A stretch of DNA of 64,000 bases from CAYZIB01 sp964478425 (GTDB taxonomy: Bacteria > Bacillota_I > Bacilli_A > Acholeplasmatales > WRBM01): positions 1 to 64,000 of the forward strand of contig CAYZIB010000005.1 of NCBI GenBank assembly GCA_964478425.1, in the 5' to 3' direction. The translations under genes were made by a program, and so were the position numbers. The notes beneath the pieces were generated by a model that did no database searches, was not told where the DNA came from, and saw only the letters and a list, made by a program, of their open reading frames with translations. The first letter of the stretch is position 1. The number at the start of each line of letters is the position of its first letter. Shown in pieces: positions 26,468 through 35,430 of this stretch.

Positions 26468-27571
26468 ATGCAGGGACTTTATATACATATTCCTTTTTGT
26501 AAAAATATTTGCTCATATTGCGATTTTTTTAAAAGAATAGCTACCAATAAGGATATGACAGAAAAATACGTTAAAACGCTTATTTTAGAGCTTAAAACGC
26601 ATGATTTATCAAAAATAGATACAATTTATATTGGTGGTGGAACTCCAAATTCACTTGATTTAGATGTTTTAGAACAATTATTAAGTTATATAAACAGTTT
26701 AAATTTAAATATAAAAGAATATACTATAGAATTAAATTTAAAGTTTATAACTGATGATTTAATTAAATTACTAAAAAAATATAATATTACAAGATTAAGT
26801 ATTGGAGTTGAAACTTTAAATAATAAATTATATGAAGTAATTAATCGTTATGAAAGTTATAATGATTTAAAATCTAAATTAATTAAATTAAATAAAAATG
26901 GATTTAATAATATTAATTTAGATTTTATATTTGCTATACCTAATCAAACATTTAAAGATCTAAAAAAGGATTTAAGATCTATTAAAAAATTAAAAAAATA
27001 TATTACTCATATTTCTTATTATAATCTTATTTTAGAAGATAAAAGTATTTTAAAACATCAAATAGTAAATAATAAATATAAAATGCTTAATCCTGATTTA
27101 GAAGCAAAATATTATTTATACATTATCTCTTATTTAAAAAAATTAAAATTTTATCAATATGAAGTAAGTAGTTTTTCTAAAAAAAATTATAATTCAATTC
27201 ATAATTTAAAATATTGGAATTTAGAAAATTATATTGGAGTTGGAAGTGGTGCTTCAGGCTTTATTTTTAATAAAAGATATGATAAAATAAAAAATGTTAC
27301 AAAATATATTGATAATTTTAAACTTCAAAATGAATTAATATTATCTAATGAAGAATTATTAAAAGAATATATATTTTTAGGACTTAGAAAAATAAATGGG
27401 ATAAATATAAATAAAATAAATGAGTTATTTAAGATTGATTTTTTAAATAAATATCCTTTTGTTTTATTTTATGTAAAAAATAAATTTATGAAAATTAATA
27501 AAAATTTTGATTTATTTTTTACTAAAAAAGGTTTATTAGTTGAAAACCAAATATTGGAGAAATTTATATGA
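26468..27571 (+). CDS. hemW: Radical SAM heme chaperone HemW
   Basis: HemW-type radical SAM protein, often annotated as oxygen-independent coproporphyrinogen oxidase. The cluster motif CKNICSYC (Cys11, Cys15, Cys18) and the SAM-binding YIGGGTPNSL are seen, followed by the C-terminal HemN-like domain. It lacks the N-terminal part that distinguishes true HemN, so heme binding and delivery is the likelier role; no other heme gene lies in the window. 367 residues. The stop overlaps the xerD start (ATGA). Confidence 0.88.
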   Translation: MQGLYIHIPFCKNICSYCDFFKRIATNKDMTEKYVKTLILELKTHDLSKIDTIYIGGGTPNSLDLDVLEQLLSYINSLNLNIKEYTIELNLKFITDDLIKLLKKYNITRLSIGVETLNNKLYEVINRYESYNDLKSKLIKLNKNGFNNINLDFIFAIPNQTFKDLKKDLRSIKKLKKYITHISYYNLILEDKSILKHQIVNNKYKMLNPDLEAKYYLYIISYLKKLKFYQYEVSSFSKKNYNSIHNLKYWNLENYIGVGSGASGFIFNKRYDKIKNVTKYIDNFKLQNELILSNEELLKEYIFLGLRKINGININKINELFKIDFLNKYPFVLFYVKNKFMKINKNFDLFFTKKGLLVENQILEKFI

Positions 27572-28476
27572 ATTTAAAAAGTATTTTAAAAGATTATGAA
27601 TATTATTTAAAAAGAGAAAAAGGATATAGTATTAATACTATTAATAGTTATTTAAAAGATATATCACTTTACTTAGATTATTTAATAAAAAAAAATAACA
27701 TAAATAATATAAAAGAAATAAAAGAAGAAGATATCTTAAAATATTTAAAAAAATTAAAAAAAGATAATATTTCTTCAACTTCAATTTCAAGAAAAATATC
27801 AGCAATTAAAAATTTTCATAATTTTTATAAATTAGAATATGATTTAAAAGATGTAAGTTTTAATATTAAAACTCCAAAAATTGAAAAAAAATTACCACAA
27901 GTTTTATCTGTTGAAGAAATTAATCGACTTATTGATTCAATTGATTTAAAAACACCTATTGGTTTAAGAAATAAAGCTTTAATTGAAACTTTGTATGCTA
28001 CAGGTTTAAGAGTATCTGAATTATTAAATATTAAATTAAGTGATATTAATTTAAATAAATCATATATTATTACACTTGGTAAAGGTGATAAAGAAAGAAA
28101 AGTAATTATTGGAGAATATGCATTACAAGCGATTAAAACATATATTTTAGAGGCTAGAACTAAATTATTAAAAGGTTATAACCCTTATTTATTTTTAAAC
28201 TATAAAGGAGAACAAATTTCAAGACAAGGATTTTATAAAATATTAGATGAATTAAGAATAAACGCTAATATTGATAAAGAAATATCTCCGCATACATTAA
28301 GACATAGTTTTGCAACACATTTATTACAAAATGGAGTTGATTTAAGATATGTACAAGAATTATTAGGACATACAAATTTGCAAACAACTCAAATATATAC
28401 ACATATTGCAAAAGATAAATTAAAAGAAACATTCTTATATGCAAATCCAAGAAGAAAGGAAGATAAAGATGAGTAA
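27568..28476 (+). CDS. xerD: Site-specific tyrosine recombinase XerD
   Basis: XerC/D-type recombinase that resolves chromosome dimers at dif. The N-terminal SAM-like domain (LKREKGYSINTINSYLKDI) precedes a catalytic domain with Arg in ATGLRVSEL, Lys in GKGDKERK, His-x-x-Arg in SPHTLRHSFATH, His in LLGHTNLQTTQ and nucleophile Tyr in IYTHI. The 302 residues are normal for XerD. xerD-deoB order matches ripX-drm in Bacillus. A dif-like sequence lies 1.3 kb downstream at 29812-29839. Confidence 0.92.
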   Translation: MNLKSILKDYEYYLKREKGYSINTINSYLKDISLYLDYLIKKNNINNIKEIKEEDILKYLKKLKKDNISSTSISRKISAIKNFHNFYKLEYDLKDVSFNIKTPKIEKKLPQVLSVEEINRLIDSIDLKTPIGLRNKALIETLYATGLRVSELLNIKLSDINLNKSYIITLGKGDKERKVIIGEYALQAIKTYILEARTKLLKGYNPYLFLNYKGEQISRQGFYKILDELRINANIDKEISPHTLRHSFATHLLQNGVDLRYVQELLGHTNLQTTQIYTHIAKDKLKETFLYANPRRKEDKDE

Positions 28477-29650
28477 AAGAGTATTTTTAATTGTAATTGA
28501 TAGCGTTGGTATTGGTTATTTACCAGATGCTTATAAATATGATGATGTAGGAGCAAACACATTAGTAAATATTGCTAAATATAATAATGGTTTGAATTTA
28601 CCTACACTAAAAAAATTAGGATTAGGAAATATTGAAAAAATAAAAGGAGTAGATCCAGTTATTAACCCACTTGCTTCATATGGTAAAATGAGTGAATTAT
28701 CTGTTGGTAAAGATACAATGACAGGTCATTGGGAAATGATGGGTTTATTAACTAAAAAACCGTTTATAACATTTACTGAAACAGGATTTCCAAATGAATT
28801 AATAAAAGAATTAGAAGATAAAACAGGATATAAATTTATTGGTAATATCTCAGCATCAGGAACTGAAATAATTAAAGATTTAGGAGAACAACACTTAAAA
28901 ACAAATGAATTAATTATTTATACATCACAAGATTCTGTATTACAAATTGCAGCAAATGAAAAAATTGTTCCAATTAATGAGCTTTATAGAATATGTAGTA
29001 TAGCAAGAAAAATCACCTTAAAAGATGAATGGAAAGTTGGTAGAGTAATCGCAAGACCATTTGTTGGTGATAATAAACTAAATTTTACAAGAACAGCAAA
29101 TAGACATGATTATGCTTTAAAACCATTTGATAAAACAGTTTTAGATAGTTTAAAAGAAAATAATTATGATTCAATAGGAATTGGGAAAATTAATGATATT
29201 TTTGATGGCGAAGGTATAACTGAACATTATAAAAATTTATCTAATAATAATGGAATGGATCATATTATAAATGTAGCTAAAAAAGATTTTAATGGATTAT
29301 GTTTTTTAAATTTAGTTGATTTTGATGCTATATATGGTCATAGAAGAAATCCTGTTGGATATAAAGATTGTTTAGTAGAATTTGATAATAGATTAAGTGA
29401 ATTAATAGATATTTTAAAAGATGATGATTTATTGATTATTACAGCTGATCATGGAAATGATCCAACATTTAAAGGAACTGATCATACTAGAGAATATGTT
29501 CCATTATTAGTTTATGAGAAAAATTTAAAATCAACTAATTTAGGAATTAGAGAATCATTTGCAGATATAGGAGCAACGATTGCTGAAATATTTAATATTG
29601 AAAAGCCTAAAATTGGTAAATCATTTTTAAATGAAATAAAACGAGATTAA
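28469..29650 (+). CDS. deoB: Phosphopentomutase
   Basis: DeoB interconverts (deoxy)ribose 1-phosphate and 5-phosphate in nucleoside salvage. The ATG at 28469 follows GAAAGGAAG and overlaps xerD by 8 nt; an in-frame ATG at 28439 lies deeper inside xerD and is rejected. 393 residues, the family length. Alkaline phosphatase-superfamily metal sites are IDSVGIGYLPDA near the N-terminus and LIITADHGNDPTFKGTDHTRE near the C-terminus. Confidence 0.95.
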   Translation: MSKRVFLIVIDSVGIGYLPDAYKYDDVGANTLVNIAKYNNGLNLPTLKKLGLGNIEKIKGVDPVINPLASYGKMSELSVGKDTMTGHWEMMGLLTKKPFITFTETGFPNELIKELEDKTGYKFIGNISASGTEIIKDLGEQHLKTNELIIYTSQDSVLQIAANEKIVPINELYRICSIARKITLKDEWKVGRVIARPFVGDNKLNFTRTANRHDYALKPFDKTVLDSLKENNYDSIGIGKINDIFDGEGITEHYKNLSNNNGMDHIINVAKKDFNGLCFLNLVDFDAIYGHRRNPVGYKDCLVEFDNRLSELIDILKDDDLLIITADHGNDPTFKGTDHTREYVPLLVYEKNLKSTNLGIRESFADIGATIAEIFNIEKPKIGKSFLNEIKRD

Positions 29651-29669
29651 AAAATCTTGTTTTTTTTTT
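29641..29669 (+). terminator. Terminator 1 of deoB
   Basis: ACGAGATT, loop AAA, AATCTTGT, then T9; the stem includes the stop codon. Confidence 0.85.
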
Positions 29670-29680
29670 ACAAAAATTAA

Positions 29681-29721
29681 TAACTCTACATAATTAATAA
29701 AAGTAGAGTTTTTTATTTTTT
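29681..29721. terminator. Terminator 2, tandem to the first
   Basis: AACTCTAC (29681-29688) and GTAGAGTT (29703-29710) around a 14-nt loop, followed by a T-rich run. Tandem terminators insulate the dif region from deoB transcription. Confidence 0.8.
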
Positions 29722-30002
29722 TATATAAAAATATTGGACTTTATTGTCATGTTTATTATCTAACTTTTCCACATTTTTTAAAATTTTCTGATAACTACAA
29801 TGTAATTTATTGGTTTACATAATATACATTATAGGAACAAATAAAGATATGAAAAATAAAAAAATAAAATAGTTTTAAAAGGATTTTTACTTCTTTTGAT
29901 TATAAAAAATCAATATATTTAAATAAAACAATCTAAATAAACATGCTCAAAAAAAATATTTTGACCGAATTTATTCTACTATCACTTAAAAAATAGCAAA
30001 AT
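29722..30002. other. Non-coding terminus region around dif
   Basis: About 280 bp with no open frame or ribosome site worth reporting. It is extremely AT-rich and bounded by terminators on both sides. Its only recognised content is the dif-like site at 29812-29839. Confidence 0.6.
29812..29839 (-). other. dif: Chromosome dimer resolution site dif (XerC/XerD site)
   Basis: Read on the minus strand, the arms are TGTTCCTATAA (XerC side) and TTATGTAAACC (XerD side) around the 6-bp centre TGTATA. The inner 16 bp ATAATGTATATTATGT equals that of the E. coli dif site as I recall it. The outer parts TTCCTA and TTATGTAAAC match the Bacillus dif; about 23 of 28 bases agree. It lies where gene orientation flips, in a non-coding gap, with xerD 1.3 kb away. 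Confidence 0.87.
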
Positions 30003-30044
30003 AAAAAGCGATTTGTCGAATAAATATCAAACCGATCGCTTTTT
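30003..30044 (-). terminator. Terminator of the Fic-like gene
   Basis: AAAAAGCGAT (30003-30012) and ATCGCTTTTT (30035-30044) form a perfect 10-bp stem; the minus strand ends in TTTTTAT. Confidence 0.8.
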
Positions 30045-30060
30045 ATCGAATTTTTTATAA

Positions 30061-31131
30061 TCAATCGCTAAAATCGAATAAACCTTTTTCTTTTTCTATT
30101 TTAATTTTTTGAGGAGTTTCAATAGTTTTAATCCATTTAGCACTTCTCCCTGTTCCTAATGGTTTAATCTTATTTTCATCTCTTAATCGCTTTAATGTTC
30201 TATTAATTGTTGAATCTGATACATAAGGATATTTTAATCTAATATCATCTTTAGTAAATAAATTATCAAATTTTAAAATTATATTTTCGATACTATCAGA
30301 TTTGTTTAATTCTTTTTCAAATAAATAATCTCTTACAATAGGTTCTAACTTCTTATATCCTTCTAAAAGAAATCTTATAATTAATTGATTTAAATATTTA
30401 GTTTGAGAAAATCCTTCATCCCAATTAAAATTAGCTTGTAAAATAGTTTTTTTAAACGATTCATAGTTTTTATATAATATATTAAAAAAACTCACATATT
30501 TAAAAACATTAAATCCTTCTTTATATAAAAGTATATATAATATAAATATTCCTAATTCTTCATTATTAGATGTAAAAATATCCATATTTAAAAAATCAAC
30601 ATAAAAATTAGTAATTAATAAAGTAAGTTCATATAAATTTGAATCTAATTTATTTTGAAAATCTTTTAATAAATTATTTAGTTCTTCTCTTTTTGATTTA
30701 GTTTTTCTTTCTAATTTTAATAATGATTTATCAATAGTTTTTATTTGATTAAAACTAATTTGTTTATAATTTTTAAATAAAAATCTTGCAAAATCTAAAA
30801 ATTGATTTGGAGTATATTCAAATCCATCTTTTTTAAACTGAATTTCATTAAAAACTTGTTTAATATTGTTAATTAATACTTCTGTTTTATTTTTAGGAAC
30901 TAAATCTTTTTTTATTAATAACTTTAATCTTGCATCAGTAATATCTAAATCAAATAATTTTGCGACAAAAAATGTATTTTCATAGATAATTTCTTCCATT
31001 AATTTTAAAGAATCATCTTCTAAACAATTATCATAATAAAATTCTTTACCTTTAAATTCATATACCTTAATTAAATCCATCACCATATCTACTTTTAAGG
31101 TGATTCTTTCCATATTTGATAAACAATTCAT
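30061..31131 (-). CDS. Fic-domain-like pseudoenzyme with C-terminal winged helix
   Basis: The 356-residue layout follows Fic proteins: an N-terminal helical segment (DMVMDLIKVYEFKGKEFYYD, then TDARLKLLIKKDLVPKNKTE), a central region and LYKEGFNVFKYVSFFNILYK where Fic proteins have the helix after the active site. The catalytic HPFxxGNGRxxR is not there: the aligned stretch reads FLNMDIFTSNNEELGIF, without His, Gly-Asn-Gly or Arg. The inhibitory (S/T)xxxE motif is also absent. Residues about 290-335 (VSDSTINRTLKRLRDENKI) look like a winged HTH. So it is probably a non-catalytic, DNA-binding relative. No clear ribosome site, so the start is uncertain. Confidence 0.65.
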   Translation of the reverse strand: MNCLSNMERITLKVDMVMDLIKVYEFKGKEFYYDNCLEDDSLKLMEEIIYENTFFVAKLFDLDITDARLKLLIKKDLVPKNKTEVLINNIKQVFNEIQFKKDGFEYTPNQFLDFARFLFKNYKQISFNQIKTIDKSLLKLERKTKSKREELNNLLKDFQNKLDSNLYELTLLITNFYVDFLNMDIFTSNNEELGIFILYILLYKEGFNVFKYVSFFNILYKNYESFKKTILQANFNWDEGFSQTKYLNQLIIRFLLEGYKKLEPIVRDYLFEKELNKSDSIENIILKFDNLFTKDDIRLKYPYVSDSTINRTLKRLRDENKIKPLGTGRSAKWIKTIETPQKIKIEKEKGLFDFSD

Positions 31132-31138
31132 ATGACTA

Positions 31139-31166
31139 TAAAAAAGCCTTTTAAAGGGCTTTTAAA
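31139..31166 (-). terminator. Terminator of the parE-parC-kinase operon
   Basis: On the minus strand AAAAGCCC, loop TTTA, AAGGCTTTT, followed by T's. Confidence 0.8.
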
Positions 31167-31172
31167 TCAATT

Positions 31173-32801
31173 TTAGATATAATATGAACTTCCACCAATA
31201 AATTCTCTTAATAAAGAATTTGCTGGAACATATTTATCAGGTATATCAATAAAATATTTTAAGAATTTTAATAATCTATTTGCTTCAATATAGTATTGGC
31301 TATCTTCTTTTATATTTTCTAATGGTTTTATTGCATATTTTTTTAATACTGATAATTCATAACATAATTCAGAGTTAAATACATAATCAGCATTATCTTG
31401 ATTTGGATAAATCCATTTAAATTCTCCTCTTCTTACACTTGGCCACATGTCAAATGTTTTTTCAATAGGAGTGTTTCTAAATTGCATATCTCTAACTATT
31501 CTTCTTATTAGTCTTATATCTGTAATACTTATTGGATTTTCACTATCAATATGATATTGAGGTTGTGGTGAAATATATATTTTATATTTTTGATGTTTAG
31601 GAATTGAGGTTGTTAGTAAATCATTTAAAGCATGAATTCCTTCAATTAAAATTGGAGTATTTTTATCAATTTTAACTGTTCTTTTAAATTCACGTTTTTT
31701 TAACATAAAATTATAAGTTGGTAAATTCACTTCTTCACCATTTATTAGTTTAAACATATGTTCATTAAATAAATTAATATCTAATGCATTAATATGTTCT
31801 AAATCAGGGTTTCCATCTTCATCTTTTGGAGCTTCACTTGCATTTAAATAATAATCATCAAGAGAAATCATTAAAGGTTTTATTCCTTTAGTCATTAATT
31901 CTATTCTAAGACGATTTGTAAATGTAGTTTTTCCAGATGATGAAGGACCAGCAACACAAATTAATCTTATATGTTCTAAGTCTTGTTTAATAATATTTCC
32001 TAATTCAGCAAGCATATTTGAATGTCTTGTTTCACACATATTGACATAATCACTTATATTATTATTTTTAATATAATAATTCATTTTATAAATGTTTTTA
32101 CATTCTAAGATATTTATCCATTTTCTTTCATCTTCTAATGCTCTACTAAAGTTAAAATCATCTTTAAATTCAGGGATTATTCCTTTATTTTCAGATCTTG
32201 GATATTGAATTATAAATCCATTAGCATATAGTAAAAACTTAAAATCATTGATTAAACTTGTATTTGGTACCATATATGAATACATATAATTTTTATATCC
32301 GTTGCATTCATATAAATGTACTTTTTCATTTTTTCTATATTCTAACATATTAAGTTTATCTAATTTATTATCTTTTAAAAATATTTCTTCAGCATTAGTT
32401 CTTGTTAGGGTTAATCGATTAATAGAATAATTTTTTTTGCTGATTAATTTTAATTCATTATATAAATCGTTTAAAAATTGATTATTTATTTGAATTATAT
32501 TTGAATCAATTTTACAAAATATAGCTTTTGAAACACTATAATCATATGTAACAATTGCATTTTTATCTATTTTTGATATAACCATTGAAATTAAATATCT
32601 TAAACCCGCTTCATATATTCTCATTGATTCATAATTATCTAAAAATAAAAATTCAATATCAGCATCAAAATTAATTTCATAGTTTAATTCTCTTAATCTA
32701 TTATTAACTTTAACACAAATTGCATTTTTAGGTGCTAGATCAATTAATTTAATAGGGCTATTAAATTCCTTTATTAAACCGTTTATTTTTAATTTAAACA
32801 T
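31173..32801 (-). CDS. Nucleoside (uridine) kinase with N-terminal TGS/ThrRS-like domain
   Basis: Residues 1-60 resemble a TGS domain (KLKINGLIKEFNSPIKLIDLAP) and 60-230 the second ThrRS N-terminal domain. The rest is a uridine kinase/phosphoribulokinase-type P-loop kinase (Walker A GPSSSGKTT, then SLDDYYLNASEAPKDEDGNPD). This fused family is widespread in Clostridia and Bacilli; the substrate is not proven. Start: the ATG at 32801 has AGGATGAT nine nt upstream; an ATG at 32810 lies on the AGG itself. About 542 residues. It follows parC directly. Confidence 0.83.
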   Translation of the reverse strand: MFKLKINGLIKEFNSPIKLIDLAPKNAICVKVNNRLRELNYEINFDADIEFLFLDNYESMRIYEAGLRYLISMVISKIDKNAIVTYDYSVSKAIFCKIDSNIIQINNQFLNDLYNELKLISKKNYSINRLTLTRTNAEEIFLKDNKLDKLNMLEYRKNEKVHLYECNGYKNYMYSYMVPNTSLINDFKFLLYANGFIIQYPRSENKGIIPEFKDDFNFSRALEDERKWINILECKNIYKMNYYIKNNNISDYVNMCETRHSNMLAELGNIIKQDLEHIRLICVAGPSSSGKTTFTNRLRIELMTKGIKPLMISLDDYYLNASEAPKDEDGNPDLEHINALDINLFNEHMFKLINGEEVNLPTYNFMLKKREFKRTVKIDKNTPILIEGIHALNDLLTTSIPKHQKYKIYISPQPQYHIDSENPISITDIRLIRRIVRDMQFRNTPIEKTFDMWPSVRRGEFKWIYPNQDNADYVFNSELCYELSVLKKYAIKPLENIKEDSQYYIEANRLLKFLKYFIDIPDKYVPANSLLREFIGGSSYYI

Positions 32802-32811
32802 AAATATCATC

Positions 32812-35430
32812 CTATTCTAAAAAATCGTTAAATAAGTCAATTATATCGTCTTCACTATCATTTTTATCTAAATCAATATCTAATCCTTTAAAAATATCAA
32901 TTTTATCTTCTTTATTAGTTTTAGCTTCTATTTTTTCAATTGTATTATTTTCTAAAATATCAAATTCTTCTTTTTTTAATGTATCATTTATTAAAATATC
33001 AATAGGTTCACCAAGTGTTTTTGTATCTACTAATAATATTCCACTATCTGATTGTGAATTTTTTAAATCTTTAGCTTTTATTTCTAAATTAGATATTAAA
33101 TTAATTATAGTTACATCTACATTTTCTTTTAATTGTTCAGGTGATAATCTTTTTGCAGAAACTACTATATGAGGATTTGTTTTAATGTATTTAATCATTT
33201 GAGTTCCTCTACGATATCTTGAAAATAATTTTAATTCACTTACTTTAAATCTTTTTATGTTACCTCTATTTGTTAATAGAACAAATTCATCGTTATTTCT
33301 AGTATAATTAGCAGATGCTAAATAATCGTTTTCTTGTAATTTTAATCCGTAAACTCCAGAAGCATTAGTTTTAACAATTGAAATTTCGCTTGCTCTAAAT
33401 TTTAATACTTCTCCTTTTTCACTAGTTAAAATAATATTAGTAGGCATTTCCATAATATCACAACTTCTTAAATAATCGTCTTTAGCAAGATTTATTGCTT
33501 TAATACTTGTTTTATATCTAGTAACTAAGAAATCTTTTAATAAAGTTTGTTTTACATATCCTTTTTTACTTGCTAAAAGAATAACTTTATTTTCATTAAA
33601 GTCTTTTATATGAAATACTTTAATTATTTTTTCTTCATTTTGAATTTTTATTACATTATTAATATATGTTCCTATATCTTTCCATTTAAAATCTGGGATT
33701 TCATAAACAGGTAAGAATAGATAATTACCAAGATTTGTAAAAATCAATAAAGTATCTTTCATGTTTATTTCTTTTTGGAAGATATATGTATCATTTTCTT
33801 TCATTCCATTTACAGTAGATGTTTTTAATGATTTTAAACTTGAACGTTTAATATATCCATCTTTTGATACTTGGACCATTACATCATCATTACTAATTAA
33901 ATCTATTTCATTAATCTTTATTTGAGAAATTTCATTTTCAATAAGAGATCTTCTAGGATCACTATATAAATTAGAGACTTCTAATAATTCTTTTTTTATT
34001 ACATCCATCAGAGTTTTTTCATTAGATAATATTTTATTTAAGAATTTTATTTTCTTTTCAAGTTCAATATTTTCTAATTCTAAAGCTTTAACATCAGTAT
34101 TTGATAATCTATATAGTTGTAACATAACAATTGCTTCTGCTTGTTGTTCTGAAAAATCAAATTTTTTAATTAAATTTTCTTTTGAATCAGCTTTATTTTT
34201 ACTTTCCCTAATTGTAGTAATTACACTATCCAATATAGAAACCATTTTAATTAAACCTAAAACAATGTGTAATCTTTTTTTAGATTTTTCTAATTCATAA
34301 TTTGATCTATTTGTAATTACTTCTTTTTGATGATTAATATATGCACTAAGCATTGGAATTATTCCTTGACATAGTGGTCTTCTGTTACAAATTGAAACCA
34401 TATTAAAATTATATGAAACTTGTAAATCAGTATTTTTAAATAAATAGTTTAAAACTAGTTCTTTATTAGCATTTTTCTTTAAATCGATTGCAATTCTTAA
34501 ACCTTCTCTGTCTGATTCATCTCTTACTTCAACATAATCTTCAAATTTTTTATCAATTCTTATTTGATCAATTTTTTTAACTAATTCACTTTTATTAACT
34601 TCATAAGGAATTTCTGTAATTATTAATCTATCAAACCCTTTAGCTTCTTCAAAATGAGTTTTTGCTCTAATAATTATTTTTCCACGTCCTGTTTTATATG
34701 CTTCTTTAATTCCATCAATTCCTTGTATAATTCCACCTGTTGGAAAATCAGGGCCTTTAATAAAATTCATAATTTCATCTAAAGAAGCATCAGGATTATC
34801 AATTAAATAAATTGTTCCATCTATAACTTCTTTTAAGTTATGTGGTGGAATTTCTGTTGCATATCCCGCAGATATTCCGCTTGCCCCATTAATTAATAAA
34901 TTCGGAAATTTAGCAGGTAAAACTATTGGTTCTAATTCTTCATCATCAAAATTTGGAACAAAATCTACTGTTCTTTTATCTAAATCAGCTAATAATAATT
35001 CACTTGCTTTTGATAATCTTGCTTCTGTATAACGCATTGCAGCTGCACTATCACCATCTATTGAACCGTTATTTCCTTGCATATCTATTAATGGCATTCG
35101 CATTTTAAAATCTTGTGACATTCTTACTAATGCATCATAAATACTTGTATCTCCGTGTGGGTGATATTTACCCATTACTTCACCACAAATACGAGCAGAT
35201 TTTTTAAATGGTTTATCAGAAAAAATTCCAAGTTTATATACACCATATAAAATTCTTCTTTGAACAGGTTTTAATCCATCTCTTACATCAGGGATTGCTC
35301 TGTCTTGAATAATATATTTTGCATATTTACCAAATCTATCTCCTACAATATCTTCTAGGCGTTCTTTGATTAATTTATCATGCATATTATCTAATTGATC
35401 TAATTTTTCTTTAATAGTCTTACTCATCAT
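32812..35430 (-). CDS. parC: DNA topoisomerase IV subunit A
   Basis: This subunit breaks and rejoins DNA to decatenate daughter chromosomes. The catalytic Tyr is in AAAMRYTEARLSK. The N-terminal DIVGDRFGKYAKYIIQDRAIPDVRDGLKPVQRRIL is typical, and a beta-pinwheel C-terminal domain ends with an acidic tail. The 872 residues are slightly long for ParC. GyrA-box QRRGxxG is not seen, and linkage to parE and divergent plsY supports ParC over GyrA. Overlaps parE by 11 nt. Confidence 0.93.
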   Translation of the reverse strand: MMSKTIKEKLDQLDNMHDKLIKERLEDIVGDRFGKYAKYIIQDRAIPDVRDGLKPVQRRILYGVYKLGIFSDKPFKKSARICGEVMGKYHPHGDTSIYDALVRMSQDFKMRMPLIDMQGNNGSIDGDSAAAMRYTEARLSKASELLLADLDKRTVDFVPNFDDEELEPIVLPAKFPNLLINGASGISAGYATEIPPHNLKEVIDGTIYLIDNPDASLDEIMNFIKGPDFPTGGIIQGIDGIKEAYKTGRGKIIIRAKTHFEEAKGFDRLIITEIPYEVNKSELVKKIDQIRIDKKFEDYVEVRDESDREGLRIAIDLKKNANKELVLNYLFKNTDLQVSYNFNMVSICNRRPLCQGIIPMLSAYINHQKEVITNRSNYELEKSKKRLHIVLGLIKMVSILDSVITTIRESKNKADSKENLIKKFDFSEQQAEAIVMLQLYRLSNTDVKALELENIELEKKIKFLNKILSNEKTLMDVIKKELLEVSNLYSDPRRSLIENEISQIKINEIDLISNDDVMVQVSKDGYIKRSSLKSLKTSTVNGMKENDTYIFQKEINMKDTLLIFTNLGNYLFLPVYEIPDFKWKDIGTYINNVIKIQNEEKIIKVFHIKDFNENKVILLASKKGYVKQTLLKDFLVTRYKTSIKAINLAKDDYLRSCDIMEMPTNIILTSEKGEVLKFRASEISIVKTNASGVYGLKLQENDYLASANYTRNNDEFVLLTNRGNIKRFKVSELKLFSRYRRGTQMIKYIKTNPHIVVSAKRLSPEQLKENVDVTIINLISNLEIKAKDLKNSQSDSGILLVDTKTLGEPIDILINDTLKKEEFDILENNTIEKIEAKTNKEDKIDIFKGLDIDLDKNDSEDDIIDLFNDFLE

